Of a DNA stretch of 64,000 nt, positions 42,777 through 52,867 are shown one piece after another. Numbering within the stretch: position 1 is the first letter of the stretch; each line of letters begins with the position of its first letter. The DNA is taken from contig NZ_BSFQ01000020.1 in NCBI RefSeq assembly GCF_027922425.1, positions 57,394-121,393 of the forward strand, read 5' to 3'. Source of the stretch: Pseudonocardia halophobica. GTDB lineage: Bacteria; Actinomycetota; Actinomycetes; Mycobacteriales; Pseudonocardiaceae. The notes below the pieces were generated by a model that saw only the letters and a program-made list of their open reading frames with translations, made no database searches and was not told the DNA's origin. The position numbers and the translations under genes are program-made.

Positions 42777-43826
42777 TCAGAAGCTACGGGTCGTGAGGTG
42801 GCGGCCGAGCGCGACGAGCTCGGCACGGGGGTCGCCGGCGAGCCCGGCACCGGTGAGGGCCCGTTCGGCGAGGTCCATCTGCCGCCGCGCCTCGGCGGCG
42901 GCCCAGTCGCGCCCGCCGCCCCGTTCGACGAGGTCGGCGGCCGCGTGCAGCTCCTCTTCGGTCTGCTCGCCCGAGCGCGCGAGCCACGCGGCCAGCTCCC
43001 GCCCGGCCGCCCCGCCGCGCTGCACGGCGAAGGTCACGGGCAGGGACTTCTTGCGCGAGCGCAGGTCCGACAGCACGGGCTTGCCGGTGACCGCCGGGTC
43101 GCCCCAGATCCCCAGCAGGTCGTCGACGAGCTGGAAGGCCAACCCGATCGCCGCGCCGTACTCCCGCAGGCCGGTCACCGCGGCCGGCGGGGCCCCGGCC
43201 AGCACCGCACCGATCGCCGCGCTGGTGGCCAGCAGCGAGCCGGTCTTGCCGGCCGCCATCGACAGGCACTCGTCGACGCCGACGTCCGTGCGCTCCTCGA
43301 AGGCGACGTCCTCCGCCTGCCCGCGGATCAGCTCGCGGGTGGTGGTGGCGATCAGCCGGGCCGCCTCGGCCGCGTGCGGGGACGGGTCCTCGAGCAGCAC
43401 CTCGGTGGCCAGCGCCAGCAGGGCGTCGCCGCAGAGGATGGCCGAGGCCGCGCCCCAGCGGGCCCAGACGGTCGGGCGGTGCCGGCGCTCCGTGTCGCCG
43501 TCCATGAGGTCGTCGTGGAGCAGGGAGAAGTTGTGCACCAGCTCCACGGCCACGGCCCCGGCGATCCCGGTCCCGGCCGGCGCGCCGGCGGCCCGGGCGG
43601 AGAGCAGCGCCAGTGCGGGCCGCACGGCCTTGCCGCCGCCGCGGCCCGGCGAACCGTCGAGCTCCACCCAGCCCAGGTGGTACTCGGCCTGCTCGCGGCT
43701 GGCGGTGTCGAGCCGGGCGACGGCGGCCTTCAGCGCGGGCGTGACGGCGTCCCGGCAGCCCGCGAGCAGGGCCGGCACGTCCGGGCCGGCCGCGGCGGTG
43801 TCGGCGGTCCCGAGGACGGCGGTCAC
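42777..43826 (-). CDS. Polyprenyl (probably farnesyl) diphosphate synthase
   Basis: A 349-residue trans-prenyltransferase. The first aspartate-rich motif is DDLMD (105-109) and the second is DDLLGIWGD (from about 235), which coordinate Mg-diphosphate. GGGKAVRPALALLSA (basic IPP site) and TGKPVLSDLRSRKKSLPV are present. In the hopanoid operon it should supply farnesyl diphosphate for squalene formation; chain length cannot be fixed from the sequence, so geranylgeranyl diphosphate is the alternative. Start and stop overlap both neighbours closely (GTGA with hpnE). Confidence 0.9.
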   Translation of the reverse strand: MTAVLGTADTAAAGPDVPALLAGCRDAVTPALKAAVARLDTASREQAEYHLGWVELDGSPGRGGGKAVRPALALLSARAAGAPAGTGIAGAVAVELVHNFSLLHDDLMDGDTERRHRPTVWARWGAASAILCGDALLALATEVLLEDPSPHAAEAARLIATTTRELIRGQAEDVAFEERTDVGVDECLSMAAGKTGSLLATSAAIGAVLAGAPPAAVTGLREYGAAIGLAFQLVDDLLGIWGDPAVTGKPVLSDLRSRKKSLPVTFAVQRGGAAGRELAAWLARSGEQTEEELHAAADLVERGGGRDWAAAEARRQMDLAERALTGAGLAGDPRAELVALGRHLTTRSF

Positions 43827-45234
43827 GCGGCCACCTCCGCGGGTACGGCCGCCGCGTCGGCGAGGAGGGCCTCGGCGGCGGCCTCGCCGCTGCGCACCGC
43901 GCCCTCCATCGTCGCGGGCCAGCCGGTGTCGGTCCACGCGCCGGCGACGTAGAGCCCGGGCAGGGCGGTGCGGGGGCCGGGGCGCAGCGCCGCCTGGCCG
44001 GGGGCGCCGCGGAAGGTGGCGTGCGGCTCCCGGGTCACGAACGAGTCGAGGACCACCGCGTCCCGGGCGGCCGGCAGCAGCGCCTCCAGGGCCGGGAGGT
44101 ACCGCTCGCGCAGCGTGGCCGCGGGCAGCCCGACGAGGTCGTCGGCGGCCGAGAGCGACACGGCGAGGTACTGGGCCCGCGGGCCGTACACCGAGGCGGC
44201 GCCGGACTGGCCGGTCCGGTCGAAGACCCACTGCACGGGCGTGTCGACGCCCGCGGCGAAGCCGGCAGCGATCCCGGTGCCGACCCCGGGGCCGAGGACC
44301 CGGCGGTCGTAGACGACGTGCACGTTGACGATGGGGGTGCTGCCCAGCCGGTCGGCCCAGCCCCCGGGCAGCGGCAGCGCCCCCGCGGGCAGCAGCCGCT
44401 CCGCCGGGCCCGGCGGTACGGCGCACACGATCCGGTCGGTCACGAGCTCCTCCTCTCCGTCGGCAGTTCCCACCGGGACCCGCCACCGGCCTCCAGGCCG
44501 GGTCGCGTCCTGCACCAGCGCCCGCGCCCTTGCGGACCTCCTCACCTCCACACCGGCCGCCGCGAGGGCGCGGCGGGCGGCGTCGTCGTGGATCGCGCCG
44601 AGCGGCGCGGTGGCCCAGCCGATGTCGCCGGCGGCGGCGTCGGTGAGCAGGCCGAGCTGGAAGACCGTGGCGGCGAGCGCGAGCGACGCGTCGCCGGCCC
44701 GGGCGTTCAGGGTGGCGATGCCGACCAGGTCCCAGAGCGCGTCGACGGCCCGGCGGCCCTGTCCGTGGGCGGCCAGCCAGTCGCCGAAGGACCGGGCGTC
44801 CGTGGCGGGGTCCGCGCGGTCGACCGCGCCGAGCGCCAGGGCCGCCCGGACCAGCCGGAACCGGTCGGCGACGGGAAGGTGCCGGTAGCGCAGGAGGGCA
44901 CCTCCCAGGTGCAGCGGGGCGGGCAGCCCGGTGCGACGCAGCCGGGCCGGAGCGGCGCCGGGTGCCAGGACCGGGATGTCCAGCCGCTCCTGGATCATGA
45001 TCAGGTCCGCGGCGCCGATCCGCGCGACGAAGTCCCGGTAGGCCGTGCAGCAGCGGAGGAAGACGTGCTGGCCGGTGTCGACCGCGAGCTCCCCGCGGGT
45101 GAACGAGCCGGCCACCCCGCCGAGCCGGGCGCGCGACTCGAGCAGCGTGACGGCGAGCCCCGCCTCGGCGCACCGGAGCGCGGCGGCGACGCCGGCGAGC
45201 CCCCCGCCGACGACCGCGACCCGCGCCGCGCCCG

Positions 45235-45238
<4 letters not shown>
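43823..45238 (-). CDS. hpnE: Hydroxysqualene dehydroxylase
   Basis: A 471-residue flavin amine-oxidase/phytoene-desaturase-like enzyme, which in hopanoid clusters reduces hydroxysqualene to squalene. The FAD motif is VAVVGGGLAGVAAALRC at the N terminus, with ESRARLGGVAGSF after it, and the C-terminal FAD segment is LYVAGAWTDTGWPATMEGAVRSG. It lies between hpnD and the prenyl synthase and overlaps both by GTGA. Carotenoid desaturation is excluded mainly by the neighbouring shc, hpnC and hpnD. Confidence 0.92.
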
Positions 45239-46379
<1,141 letters not shown>

Positions 46380-46383
<4 letters not shown>

Positions 46384-47390
46384 CGGCAGCTCCGGGGGGT
46401 CGGGCGCGGGAGATCCGGTCGGGGCCGGGTCCCGCGCGGGCGGCCGGGTCGTCGGGACTGCAGGAGTACCGCGGGCAGGTGCCGCAGGACATCCCGTTTC
46501 CTGCTGTGCGCGGCCTCGGCGGCACGGCCGAGGACCTCGCCGTCGACCCGGTGCAGGGCGTCGGCCGCCGCGCGGCCGCCGGCGACGTAGCCCGCCACCG
46601 CGAGCCGCGCCCACCCGTGCAGGGCGCCGACGATCGGCGTGCCGGCGTCGAGGAGCTGCTCGGCGCGCTGCGTCTCGTGCCGGACGAGCGCGCGCAGCTC
46701 CGCGGTGGCCACGGGGCGGTCGAGGTCGGCTTCCGTGACCCCGAACGCCGCGCGGTCCGCGGCCGGCAGGTAGATCCGGCCCCGGCCACGGTCCTCCCGG
46801 ACGTCCTGCAGGTGCTCGAGGAGCTGCAGCGCGGTGCAGACGGCGTCGGAGGCGTGCTCGATCCCGCCGTCCGCGGGCACCTCGAAGATGGCCAGGACGA
46901 GCCGCCCGATGGGGTCGGCGGACAAGGCGCAGTAGCCGAGGAGCGCGTCCCAGGTGTCGTACGTCGACTGCTGCTGGTCCAGGACGTTCGCGTCGAGGAG
47001 CCGGTCGAACGGCTCCGCCGGCAGGTCCGGCGCGACCTCGGCCAGCCGGCGCAGCACCGGCCGGGTGGGCGCGGGCGCGTGCAGGTCGGCGCGGAAGGCC
47101 TCGAGCGCGGCGATCCGCTCGGCGGGGGTGCCGGCGCCCTCGTCGCCGAGGTCGTCGATCATCCGGACGACGTCGTACACCGCCCGCAACCTGCGGCGAT
47201 ACCGCGTGGGCAGGACCCGCATCGCGACGGGGAAGTTCTCGGCGGACTCGGCCGCGCGCAGCCGGTCGGCTCCCGCGGGATCGGCCGGGACCACGGCGGA
47301 CGGGTCGGGCGCGGCCCGCCGGCCGGCCTCGGCCCCGCCGGCGCGCACGCCTGCCGACGCCCCCACGGGCGTTCCGTTCCCCCGTCCCAC
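46380..47390 (-). CDS. hpnC: Hydroxysqualene synthase
   Basis: A 336-residue squalene/phytoene-synthase-family enzyme, the HpnC partner that turns presqualene diphosphate into hydroxysqualene. Motifs are ENFPVAMRVLP at the core's N terminus, VVRMIDDLGDEG (first Asp motif) and LLEHLQDVREDRGRGRIYLP (second). An Arg/Pro-rich tail follows the core. It heads the seven-gene hopanoid operon. The start is uncertain: I used GTG 47390 (VGRGNGTPVG), while TTG 47432 lies 42 bases upstream in the same frame beside a GAGGAG. Confidence 0.9.
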
Positions 47391-47432
47391 GCCGCTGATC
47401 GTGTCGCAGGAAGGCGGTGGGACTCTCCTCAA

Positions 47433-47516
47433 CGCGTGTTAATTCTTCCGGGCCAGAATTGTCACGGACGTACAAAAGGGCTGCGCCCTTCGCCCCTCCG
47501 GGCGTACAACCTCCGT
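47433..47516. promoter_or_regulatory. Divergent control region, hopanoid operon / PucR regulator
   Basis: AT-rich for this genome. It holds the inverted repeat AATTCT (47441-47446) and AGAATT (47455-47460) with an eight-base spacer, two copies of CGTACAA (47470-47476, 47503-47509), and a six-base-pair hairpin AAGGGC-TGC-GCCCTT at 47476-47490. TACAAC at 47505-47510 lies six bases before the regulator's GTG. The inverted repeat is a good candidate operator. Confidence 0.5.
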
Positions 47517-48728
47517 GTGGAGATGCCGCGCGCCGGAACGGACGACCTCGTCGACGCCCTGCTCGCGCGCGTCCCGGCCGTGCTGGAGGAGGTCAGCGCG
47601 GCATTGTTGACCGAATGGCCGGATTACGCCCGGTTCGTCGACGCGAATCGCACGGAGGTCGCCGCGGCGGCGCACCACGCGTTGCACCGGCTGGTCGCGG
47701 TCAGCAGCGAGATCGCGGCCGATCCCGAGGTCACGGGGGAGTACCCGTCCGGGTTCGGCGAGCAGGAGCTGTTCGAGGAGATCGGCCGCACGCAGTGGCG
47801 GGAGGGCCGGGACGTCTCCACGCTGCTGTCGGCCTTCCAGCTCGGGGCGCGGGTGTTCTGGCGGCACGTCGCGCTGGTGGCGGTGGAGCTGCACCTGGAG
47901 CCGGCGGTGCTGGCCGGGCTGGCCGAGGGCGTGTTCGCGTTCGTCGACCGGCTGTCGTCGTCGGCGGCGCACGGCTTCGTGCTCGAGCAGTCCGAGGCCG
48001 CGGTCGCCCGCGAGCGGCTGCGCGAGGAGCTGGTGGAGCTGCTGCTCTCCGACCGCGCCACCGAGGGTGCCGTGCAGGCCGCCGCGGCCCGGGCCGGCTG
48101 GCAGGTGCCGCAGGAGGTCGCGGTGGTCCTGGTGCAGGACGACAGCCTGCTCGGCCACGGCCTGCTGTCCCGGTTCGACCCGGCGTCGCTGATGATCAAC
48201 CGGGCGCGGCTGTCCGGGGCGATCGTGCCGGACCCGGCGCAGAGCGGGCGGCGGCAGCGGCTCACGGGGATGCTGCGCGGCACCCGCGCGGTCGTCGGGC
48301 CCACGGTGTCGCCGGACCGGCTTCCGGCCAGCCTGCACATCGCCGAGGTCGCGGCCCGGCTGCAGCGCACCGGGGTGCTGCCCGAGGACCCCGTCTTCGC
48401 CGAGGAGCACCTCGACGCGATCATCGTGCACCGCGACTCGCGGCTGCTGGAGGTGCTGCGCGCCCAGGTGCTCCGCCCGCTCGAGGCCTCGGCGCCGGCC
48501 TCGCGGGAGCGGCTGTGCGAGACGCTCTCGGCCTACCTCCGCCATCTGGGTGACCGCCAGGCCATGGCCGCCGAGCTGCACGTCCACCCGCAGACGGTGC
48601 GCTACCGCCTGGCGCGGCTGCACGAGCTCTTCGGCCCCCAGCTCGACGATCCGGAGAACCGCTCGCGGCTCCTCCTGGCGCTCGCCTGGGGCGCCCCGCG
48701 GCCGCCGGAGGCCGAGAACCTTCGGTGA
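47517..48728 (+). CDS. PucR-type helix-turn-helix regulator
   Basis: A 403-residue regulator. The N-terminal helical domain (1-165; WPDYARFVDANRTEVAAAAHH) resembles the RsbRD/PucR sensory part, a GGDEF-like middle follows, and the C-terminal PucR helix-turn-helix is YLRHLGDRQAMAAELHVHPQ and TVRYRLARLHELFGP (about residues 335-375). It diverges from hpnC across a short control region, so control of hopanoid synthesis is a reasonable inference. The start is GTG 47517 or ATG 47523. The ligand is unknown. Confidence 0.82.
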   Translation: MEMPRAGTDDLVDALLARVPAVLEEVSAALLTEWPDYARFVDANRTEVAAAAHHALHRLVAVSSEIAADPEVTGEYPSGFGEQELFEEIGRTQWREGRDVSTLLSAFQLGARVFWRHVALVAVELHLEPAVLAGLAEGVFAFVDRLSSSAAHGFVLEQSEAAVARERLREELVELLLSDRATEGAVQAAAARAGWQVPQEVAVVLVQDDSLLGHGLLSRFDPASLMINRARLSGAIVPDPAQSGRRQRLTGMLRGTRAVVGPTVSPDRLPASLHIAEVAARLQRTGVLPEDPVFAEEHLDAIIVHRDSRLLEVLRAQVLRPLEASAPASRERLCETLSAYLRHLGDRQAMAAELHVHPQTVRYRLARLHELFGPQLDDPENRSRLLLALAWGAPRPPEAENLR

Positions 48729-48852
48729 ACGGTCGGTGACGGCCCGCTTCCCCATGGTGACGGATCCCACGGTCAAGTGGGTCTCACTCACGTTGCCGGG
48801 ATCCGCGGCCGGGCGCACCGTGGAGGTATCCCCGTGGAGAGGAACCCCGAAC

Positions 48853-49467
48853 GTGCAACCCCACCGGCCAGGGAATCCGGATCATTCGGACCGCCCGCAC
48901 CCGTACTCCGCGGTCGGGACCGACCGGATCCCCCGGCGGGCGACGGACCGCGTCGAGTCGGCGGCCTCCTGGCTCCTCGGCGTGCTCGGTCTGGTCCTCG
49001 TCGCCGTCGCGGTGCTGACCGGGCTGCAGCTGCACGGGAACGGGCTGGAGCAGGCCCGGGCCGACGCCGTGAACCGGATCTCGGTCGAGGCCACCCTCCT
49101 CGAGCCCGTCGACGGGGCGATCGGTGTCGACGCCGCCGCGAGCACCGCGCAGGTCACCGCCCCCGCCTCCTGGACGGCGCCGGACGGCCGCGTGCACACC
49201 GGGACCGTGCCGGTCCTCGGCTCCCAGCCGGCCGGGTCGACCGTGCCGGTGTGGGTGGACCGCAGCAGCGGCGCGATCGCCCCGCCGCCGGTCGACGCGC
49301 TGCAGGCCGCGGTCACGGGCGTCGTCGGCGGGCTGCTCGTGCTCCTGGTCGGGGTGCTGGTGCTGCTCGGCCTGCGCGCCCTCGTCCACGCCCGGTGCGC
49401 CGCCCGCAACCACGCCGCCTGGGCCCGCGAATGGGCGCGCTACGAGCCGCTCTGGTCCGGCCGCTGA
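48853..49467 (+). CDS. Rv1733c-family membrane protein
   Basis: A 204-residue protein with two membrane helices (SWLLGVLGLVLVAVAVLTGL near residue 41; AVTGVVGGLLVLLVGVLVLL near residue 160) that enclose an exported beta-rich segment (WTAPDGRVHTGTVPV, STVPVWVDRSSG). This is the layout of M. tuberculosis Rv1733c, a dormancy-regulon antigen of unknown function. GDRVxR-type residues occur as GTDRIPRRATDRVES before the first helix. GTG 48853 is chosen with GGAGAGGAA upstream. It is convergent with the ychJ gene, seven bases apart. Confidence 0.8.
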   Translation: MQPHRPGNPDHSDRPHPYSAVGTDRIPRRATDRVESAASWLLGVLGLVLVAVAVLTGLQLHGNGLEQARADAVNRISVEATLLEPVDGAIGVDAAASTAQVTAPASWTAPDGRVHTGTVPVLGSQPAGSTVPVWVDRSSGAIAPPPVDALQAAVTGVVGGLLVLLVGVLVLLGLRALVHARCAARNHAAWAREWARYEPLWSGR

Positions 49468-49474
49468 CCAGCCG

Positions 49475-49843
49475 CTACTCGGCGGAGAGGTAGAGCCAGG
49501 CCCCGTCCTCGCGGACGAACCGGCTGCGCTCGGCCTGCACCCCCGGCCGGCCGCCGACCCGGTGGTGGGCCCGGAACTCGACGATCCCGTCGGTGTCCAG
49601 CGGGCCGCCCGCCACCCGGCCCACGATCTCCAGGTGCGTCCACCGCACGGCCGGGTCGAGGTCCAGCCGGCGCGGCCGGGTCGACCGGTGCCAGGTCCGC
49701 CGCAGGTACTCCTCGTCGCCCACCGCGAAGGCCGCGAACCGGCTGCGCATCAGCTGCTCGGCGGTCACCGCCCGCTCGCCGGCGTGCAGACGCCCGCAGC
49801 AGGCCCCGTAGGGCTCGCCCGACCCGCACGGACACGGCGTCAT
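49475..49843 (-). CDS. YchJ-family SEC-C motif protein
   Basis: A 122-residue protein. The N-terminal SEC-C zinc motif is CPCGSGEPYGACCGRLH (4-20), followed by the YchJ domain (TAEQLMRSRFAAFAVGDEEYL, then TWHRSTRP and the C-terminal FRAHHRVGG and SRFVREDGAWLYL). YchJ proteins are widespread, with no proven role. The ATG overlaps the galK stop, so it is co-translated with galT-galK, an association that looks positional rather than functional. Confidence 0.88.
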   Translation of the reverse strand: MTPCPCGSGEPYGACCGRLHAGERAVTAEQLMRSRFAAFAVGDEEYLRRTWHRSTRPRRLDLDPAVRWTHLEIVGRVAGGPLDTDGIVEFRAHHRVGGRPGVQAERSRFVREDGAWLYLSAE

Positions 49844-50964
49844 GCGCGCCCCGCACCGTCGGCGGCCACGGCGTCGAAGACCACCGGCGGCTCCCAGCCG
49901 CGCTCGGCGTAGGCGGCCGTGACCGCGCCCGTGACCCCGTCGCCGGCCTCGGCGTCGACCAGCGCGATCACGCAGCCGCCGAACCCGCCGCCCGTCATCC
50001 GGGCCCCGTGCGCGCCGGCCTCCTCGGCCACGGCGGCGGCGACGTCGACGTGCGGGACCGTGATCTCGAAGTCCTCCCGCATCGACGTGTGCGAGGCCGA
50101 CAGCAGCGGCCCGATCGCGCGCGGGTCCTTCCCCGCCCGCAGCCGCCCGACCACCTCGAGCACCCGCTCGTCCTCGGTCACCACGTGCCGGGCCCGCCGG
50201 CGCAGGCGCTCGTCGGTGAGGCTCTCCACCGCCGCGACGGTCGCGTCCCGCAGCGCCGGCACCCCCAGCAGCTCGGCTGCCTTCGCGCAGTCGGCGCGGC
50301 GGGCGCCGTACTGGCCGTCGACGAGCTGGTGGGGGGCCCGGGTGTCGATCACCAGCAGCCGCAGCCCGTGCGTGGCCAGCGCGAACGGGATCAGCTCGAC
50401 GTGGTCGTCCCGGGTGTCGAGGAAGACGAGCCGGTCCGCCACGCCGTGCATCGCGGCCATCTGGTCCATCCCGCCGGTGGGCGCGCCGACGAACTCGTTC
50501 TCCGCGCGCCGGGCGAGGTGCGCGATCTCGGTGAGGTCGAGGCCGGTGCCGGTCAGCTCGCACAGCGCCACCGCGACCGCGCACTCCAGAGAGGCGGACG
50601 ACGACAGCCCGGCCCCCACCGGCACGTCGCCCTGCACGAACAGGTCGAGGTCCGCGACGGGCAACCCCGCCTGGCGGAAGGCCCAGACCACCCCGGCCAC
50701 GTAGGCGGCCCACCCGGTGACCTCGCCCGGCGCGACCGTCTCCGCCGCGAACGTCACGGGCTCCGCCTCGCGGGACGAGCGGACCGTCGTGGCGCCCCGG
50801 GCGAGCTCGGCGGCGACGCGGGTCCGCCGGTCCAGGGCCAGGGGCAGCACGAAGCCGTCGTTGTAGTCGGTGTGCTCGCCGATCAGGTTGACCCGGCCCG
50901 GCGCCGCCCACACCCCGGCCGGGTCGTGGCCGTAGACCTCGGCGAACCGGGTGGCGACGCTCAT
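49840..50964 (-). CDS. galK: Galactokinase
   Basis: A 374-residue GHMP-family kinase that phosphorylates galactose at C1. The galactokinase signature is GRVNLIGEHTDYNDGFVLP (24-42), the ATP loop is PVGAGLSSSASLECAVA, and the third motif is RMTGGGFGGCVIAL. Catalytic Arg and Asp (Asp in GAPTGGMDQMAA) are present. It lies between galT and ychJ with ATGA overlaps on both sides, so all three are translated together. Confidence 0.95.
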   Translation of the reverse strand: MSVATRFAEVYGHDPAGVWAAPGRVNLIGEHTDYNDGFVLPLALDRRTRVAAELARGATTVRSSREAEPVTFAAETVAPGEVTGWAAYVAGVVWAFRQAGLPVADLDLFVQGDVPVGAGLSSSASLECAVAVALCELTGTGLDLTEIAHLARRAENEFVGAPTGGMDQMAAMHGVADRLVFLDTRDDHVELIPFALATHGLRLLVIDTRAPHQLVDGQYGARRADCAKAAELLGVPALRDATVAAVESLTDERLRRRARHVVTEDERVLEVVGRLRAGKDPRAIGPLLSASHTSMREDFEITVPHVDVAAAVAEEAGAHGARMTGGGFGGCVIALVDAEAGDGVTGAVTAAYAERGWEPPVVFDAVAADGAGRA

Positions 50965-52070
50965 GCCCCCGCCCCGCCCGTCACGGCGCCGTCCTGACCG
51001 GGGCCCAGCTCGCGCAGCCGCGCGGCGACGTCCTCGGGGGTGGTGTCGTTGATGAACACGCCCATGCCGGACTCGGAGCCGGCCAGGAACTTGAGCTTGT
51101 TCGGCGCCCGCAGGATCGAGAACAGCTCGAGGTGCAGCCAGGCGAGGTCGCGGTCCGTGCGCACCGGGGCCTGGTGCCACGCCGCGATGTAGGGGAGGGG
51201 ACGGCCGTGGAAGAGCTCCAGCCGGCCGAGCACGTCGAGCCAGATCGTGGCGAGGTCGGTGCGCTCGACGTCCGTGAGGTCCGGCAGGTCCGGGGCGCCG
51301 CGGTGGGGGTAGAGGTGCACCTCGACGGGCCAGCGCGCGGCCTTGGGGACGAACGCGGTCCAGTGCCGGGTCTCGGTGACCACCCGGTCGCCCTCGGTCC
51401 GCTCCCGCTCGAGGATGTCGGCGTAGAGGTTGCCCCGCGTCCGCGTCCGGTACCGGCGGGCGGACTCCAGCTGCTGCCGGGTCCGCGGCGTGACGAACGG
51501 GTACCCGTAGATCTGCCCGTGCGGGTGGGCGAGGGTCACCCCGATCTCCTCGCCGCGGTTCTCGAACGGGAAGACCTGCTCGACGTCCGGGCGGGCGGAG
51601 AGCTCGGCGGTGCGGTCCGCCAGCGTGTCGATCACGAGCCGGACGCGGTCCGGCGGCAGGGCGCCGAAGCGGCCGTCGTGGTCGCTGGTGAAGCAGACCA
51701 CCTCGGCCCGGCCGACCCCGCCGGAGAACGACGGGAAGCGGTTCTCGAACACCACCGTCTCGTAGTCCGGGGTGGGCACCTCGGTGACGCGGCCCGGGAC
51801 CGTCGGGCACAGCGGGCACTGGTCCGCCCCGCCGGAGGGCTGGAACGTGCGCGTCTGCCGGTGGCTCGCGATCGCCACCCACTCGTCGAGCAGCTCGTCG
51901 TAGCGGATCTGCGACACCGTGTGGACCTCGGGCAGGCCGCGCCCGTCCGTGCCGGGCACCCGGCCCGGCTCCCGGTCGTACCAGAGGATCTCCCGGCCGT
52001 CGGACAGCCGGCCGCGGGTGCGGTGGACGGACGTGCCGCCGACCACGGCGGGGGTCGATGCCTGCGTCAC
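50961..52070 (-). CDS. galT: Galactose-1-phosphate uridylyltransferase
   Basis: A 369-residue HIT-superfamily enzyme of the Leloir pathway, exchanging UMP between UDP-glucose and galactose-1-phosphate. Zinc cysteines are in QCPLCPTVPG, the nucleophilic His in AHPHGQIYGYP, and VFENRFPSFSGG and HLELFSILRAPNKLKFLAGSE are typical. The start is GTG. No galE is adjacent. It heads the leftward galT-galK-ychJ operon and diverges from the GNAT gene (71-base gap). Confidence 0.94.
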   Translation of the reverse strand: MTQASTPAVVGGTSVHRTRGRLSDGREILWYDREPGRVPGTDGRGLPEVHTVSQIRYDELLDEWVAIASHRQTRTFQPSGGADQCPLCPTVPGRVTEVPTPDYETVVFENRFPSFSGGVGRAEVVCFTSDHDGRFGALPPDRVRLVIDTLADRTAELSARPDVEQVFPFENRGEEIGVTLAHPHGQIYGYPFVTPRTRQQLESARRYRTRTRGNLYADILERERTEGDRVVTETRHWTAFVPKAARWPVEVHLYPHRGAPDLPDLTDVERTDLATIWLDVLGRLELFHGRPLPYIAAWHQAPVRTDRDLAWLHLELFSILRAPNKLKFLAGSESGMGVFINDTTPEDVAARLRELGPGQDGAVTGGAGA

Positions 52071-52141
52071 GGAGGATGCTCCAACCTGGTCGTGCCGGAG
52101 TGTGCAGCCGTCGGAACGCTATACCCCGAGGGCGAGGCAGG

Positions 52142-52867
52142 ATGGATCTCGTGGCTCTCCCGTCCCCCGATGACACGACCGGACCTCTCGGCAACCCCGT
52201 CCTCGCCGCCCTCACCGGGCCGCACCGCGCCTTCGCCGACCTCCGCGGCCGCGCGGCCCGCTACCAGCCGGACGTCACCCCGTTCGCCGGGCTGCCGCTG
52301 GACCCCACCCCGGAGGACTGGGCCGACCTCGCCGCGGTGAGCGGTCCCGGCGGGTCCGCGGTGCTGGCCGGCCCGCGCCGCGAGGCGCCCGTGGGCTGGG
52401 AGACCGGCATGGACCTGCCCGGGGTGCAGATGACCGGCGACGCGCTGGAGGTCGCCCCCGACCCGGAGGCCGTGCGCCTCGGGCCCGCGGACGTGGCCGA
52501 GATGCTGGACCTGGTCGCCCGGACGAAGCCCGGCCCGTTCCTGCCGCGGACGATCCAGCTCGGCACCTACCTCGGCATCCGCCGCGACGGCGCGCTGGTC
52601 GCGATGGCGGGGGAGCGCATGCGGGTGCCGGGCGGCACCGAGATCTCCGCGGTGTGCACCGACCCCGCCGCGCGCGGGCAGGGGCTGGCGGCCCGGCTCG
52701 TCCGGGCGGTGGGCGCGGTGATCCGCGAGCGGGGGGAGCTGCCCTTCCTGCACGCCGCCGCGACCAACACCGCGGCCATCCGGCTCTACGAGCACCTCGG
52801 CTTCACGGTCTCGCGCGAGCTGGAGTTCGTCGGCTACCGGGCCCCGGCGGTCAGTCCGGCGGGGTGA
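52142..52867 (+). CDS. GNAT-family N-acetyltransferase
   Basis: A 241-residue protein. The acetyl-CoA loop is PAARGQGLAARLVRAVG (about 178-194), preceded by the beta-4 strand GGTEISAVCTD, with NTAAIRLYEHLGF as the C-terminal GNAT segment. The first 110 residues are a less conserved extension. It resembles FR47-like acetyltransferases; the acceptor is unknown. It ends in a 17-base convergent overlap with the ROK gene. Confidence 0.85.
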   Translation: MDLVALPSPDDTTGPLGNPVLAALTGPHRAFADLRGRAARYQPDVTPFAGLPLDPTPEDWADLAAVSGPGGSAVLAGPRREAPVGWETGMDLPGVQMTGDALEVAPDPEAVRLGPADVAEMLDLVARTKPGPFLPRTIQLGTYLGIRRDGALVAMAGERMRVPGGTEISAVCTDPAARGQGLAARLVRAVGAVIRERGELPFLHAAATNTAAIRLYEHLGFTVSRELEFVGYRAPAVSPAG

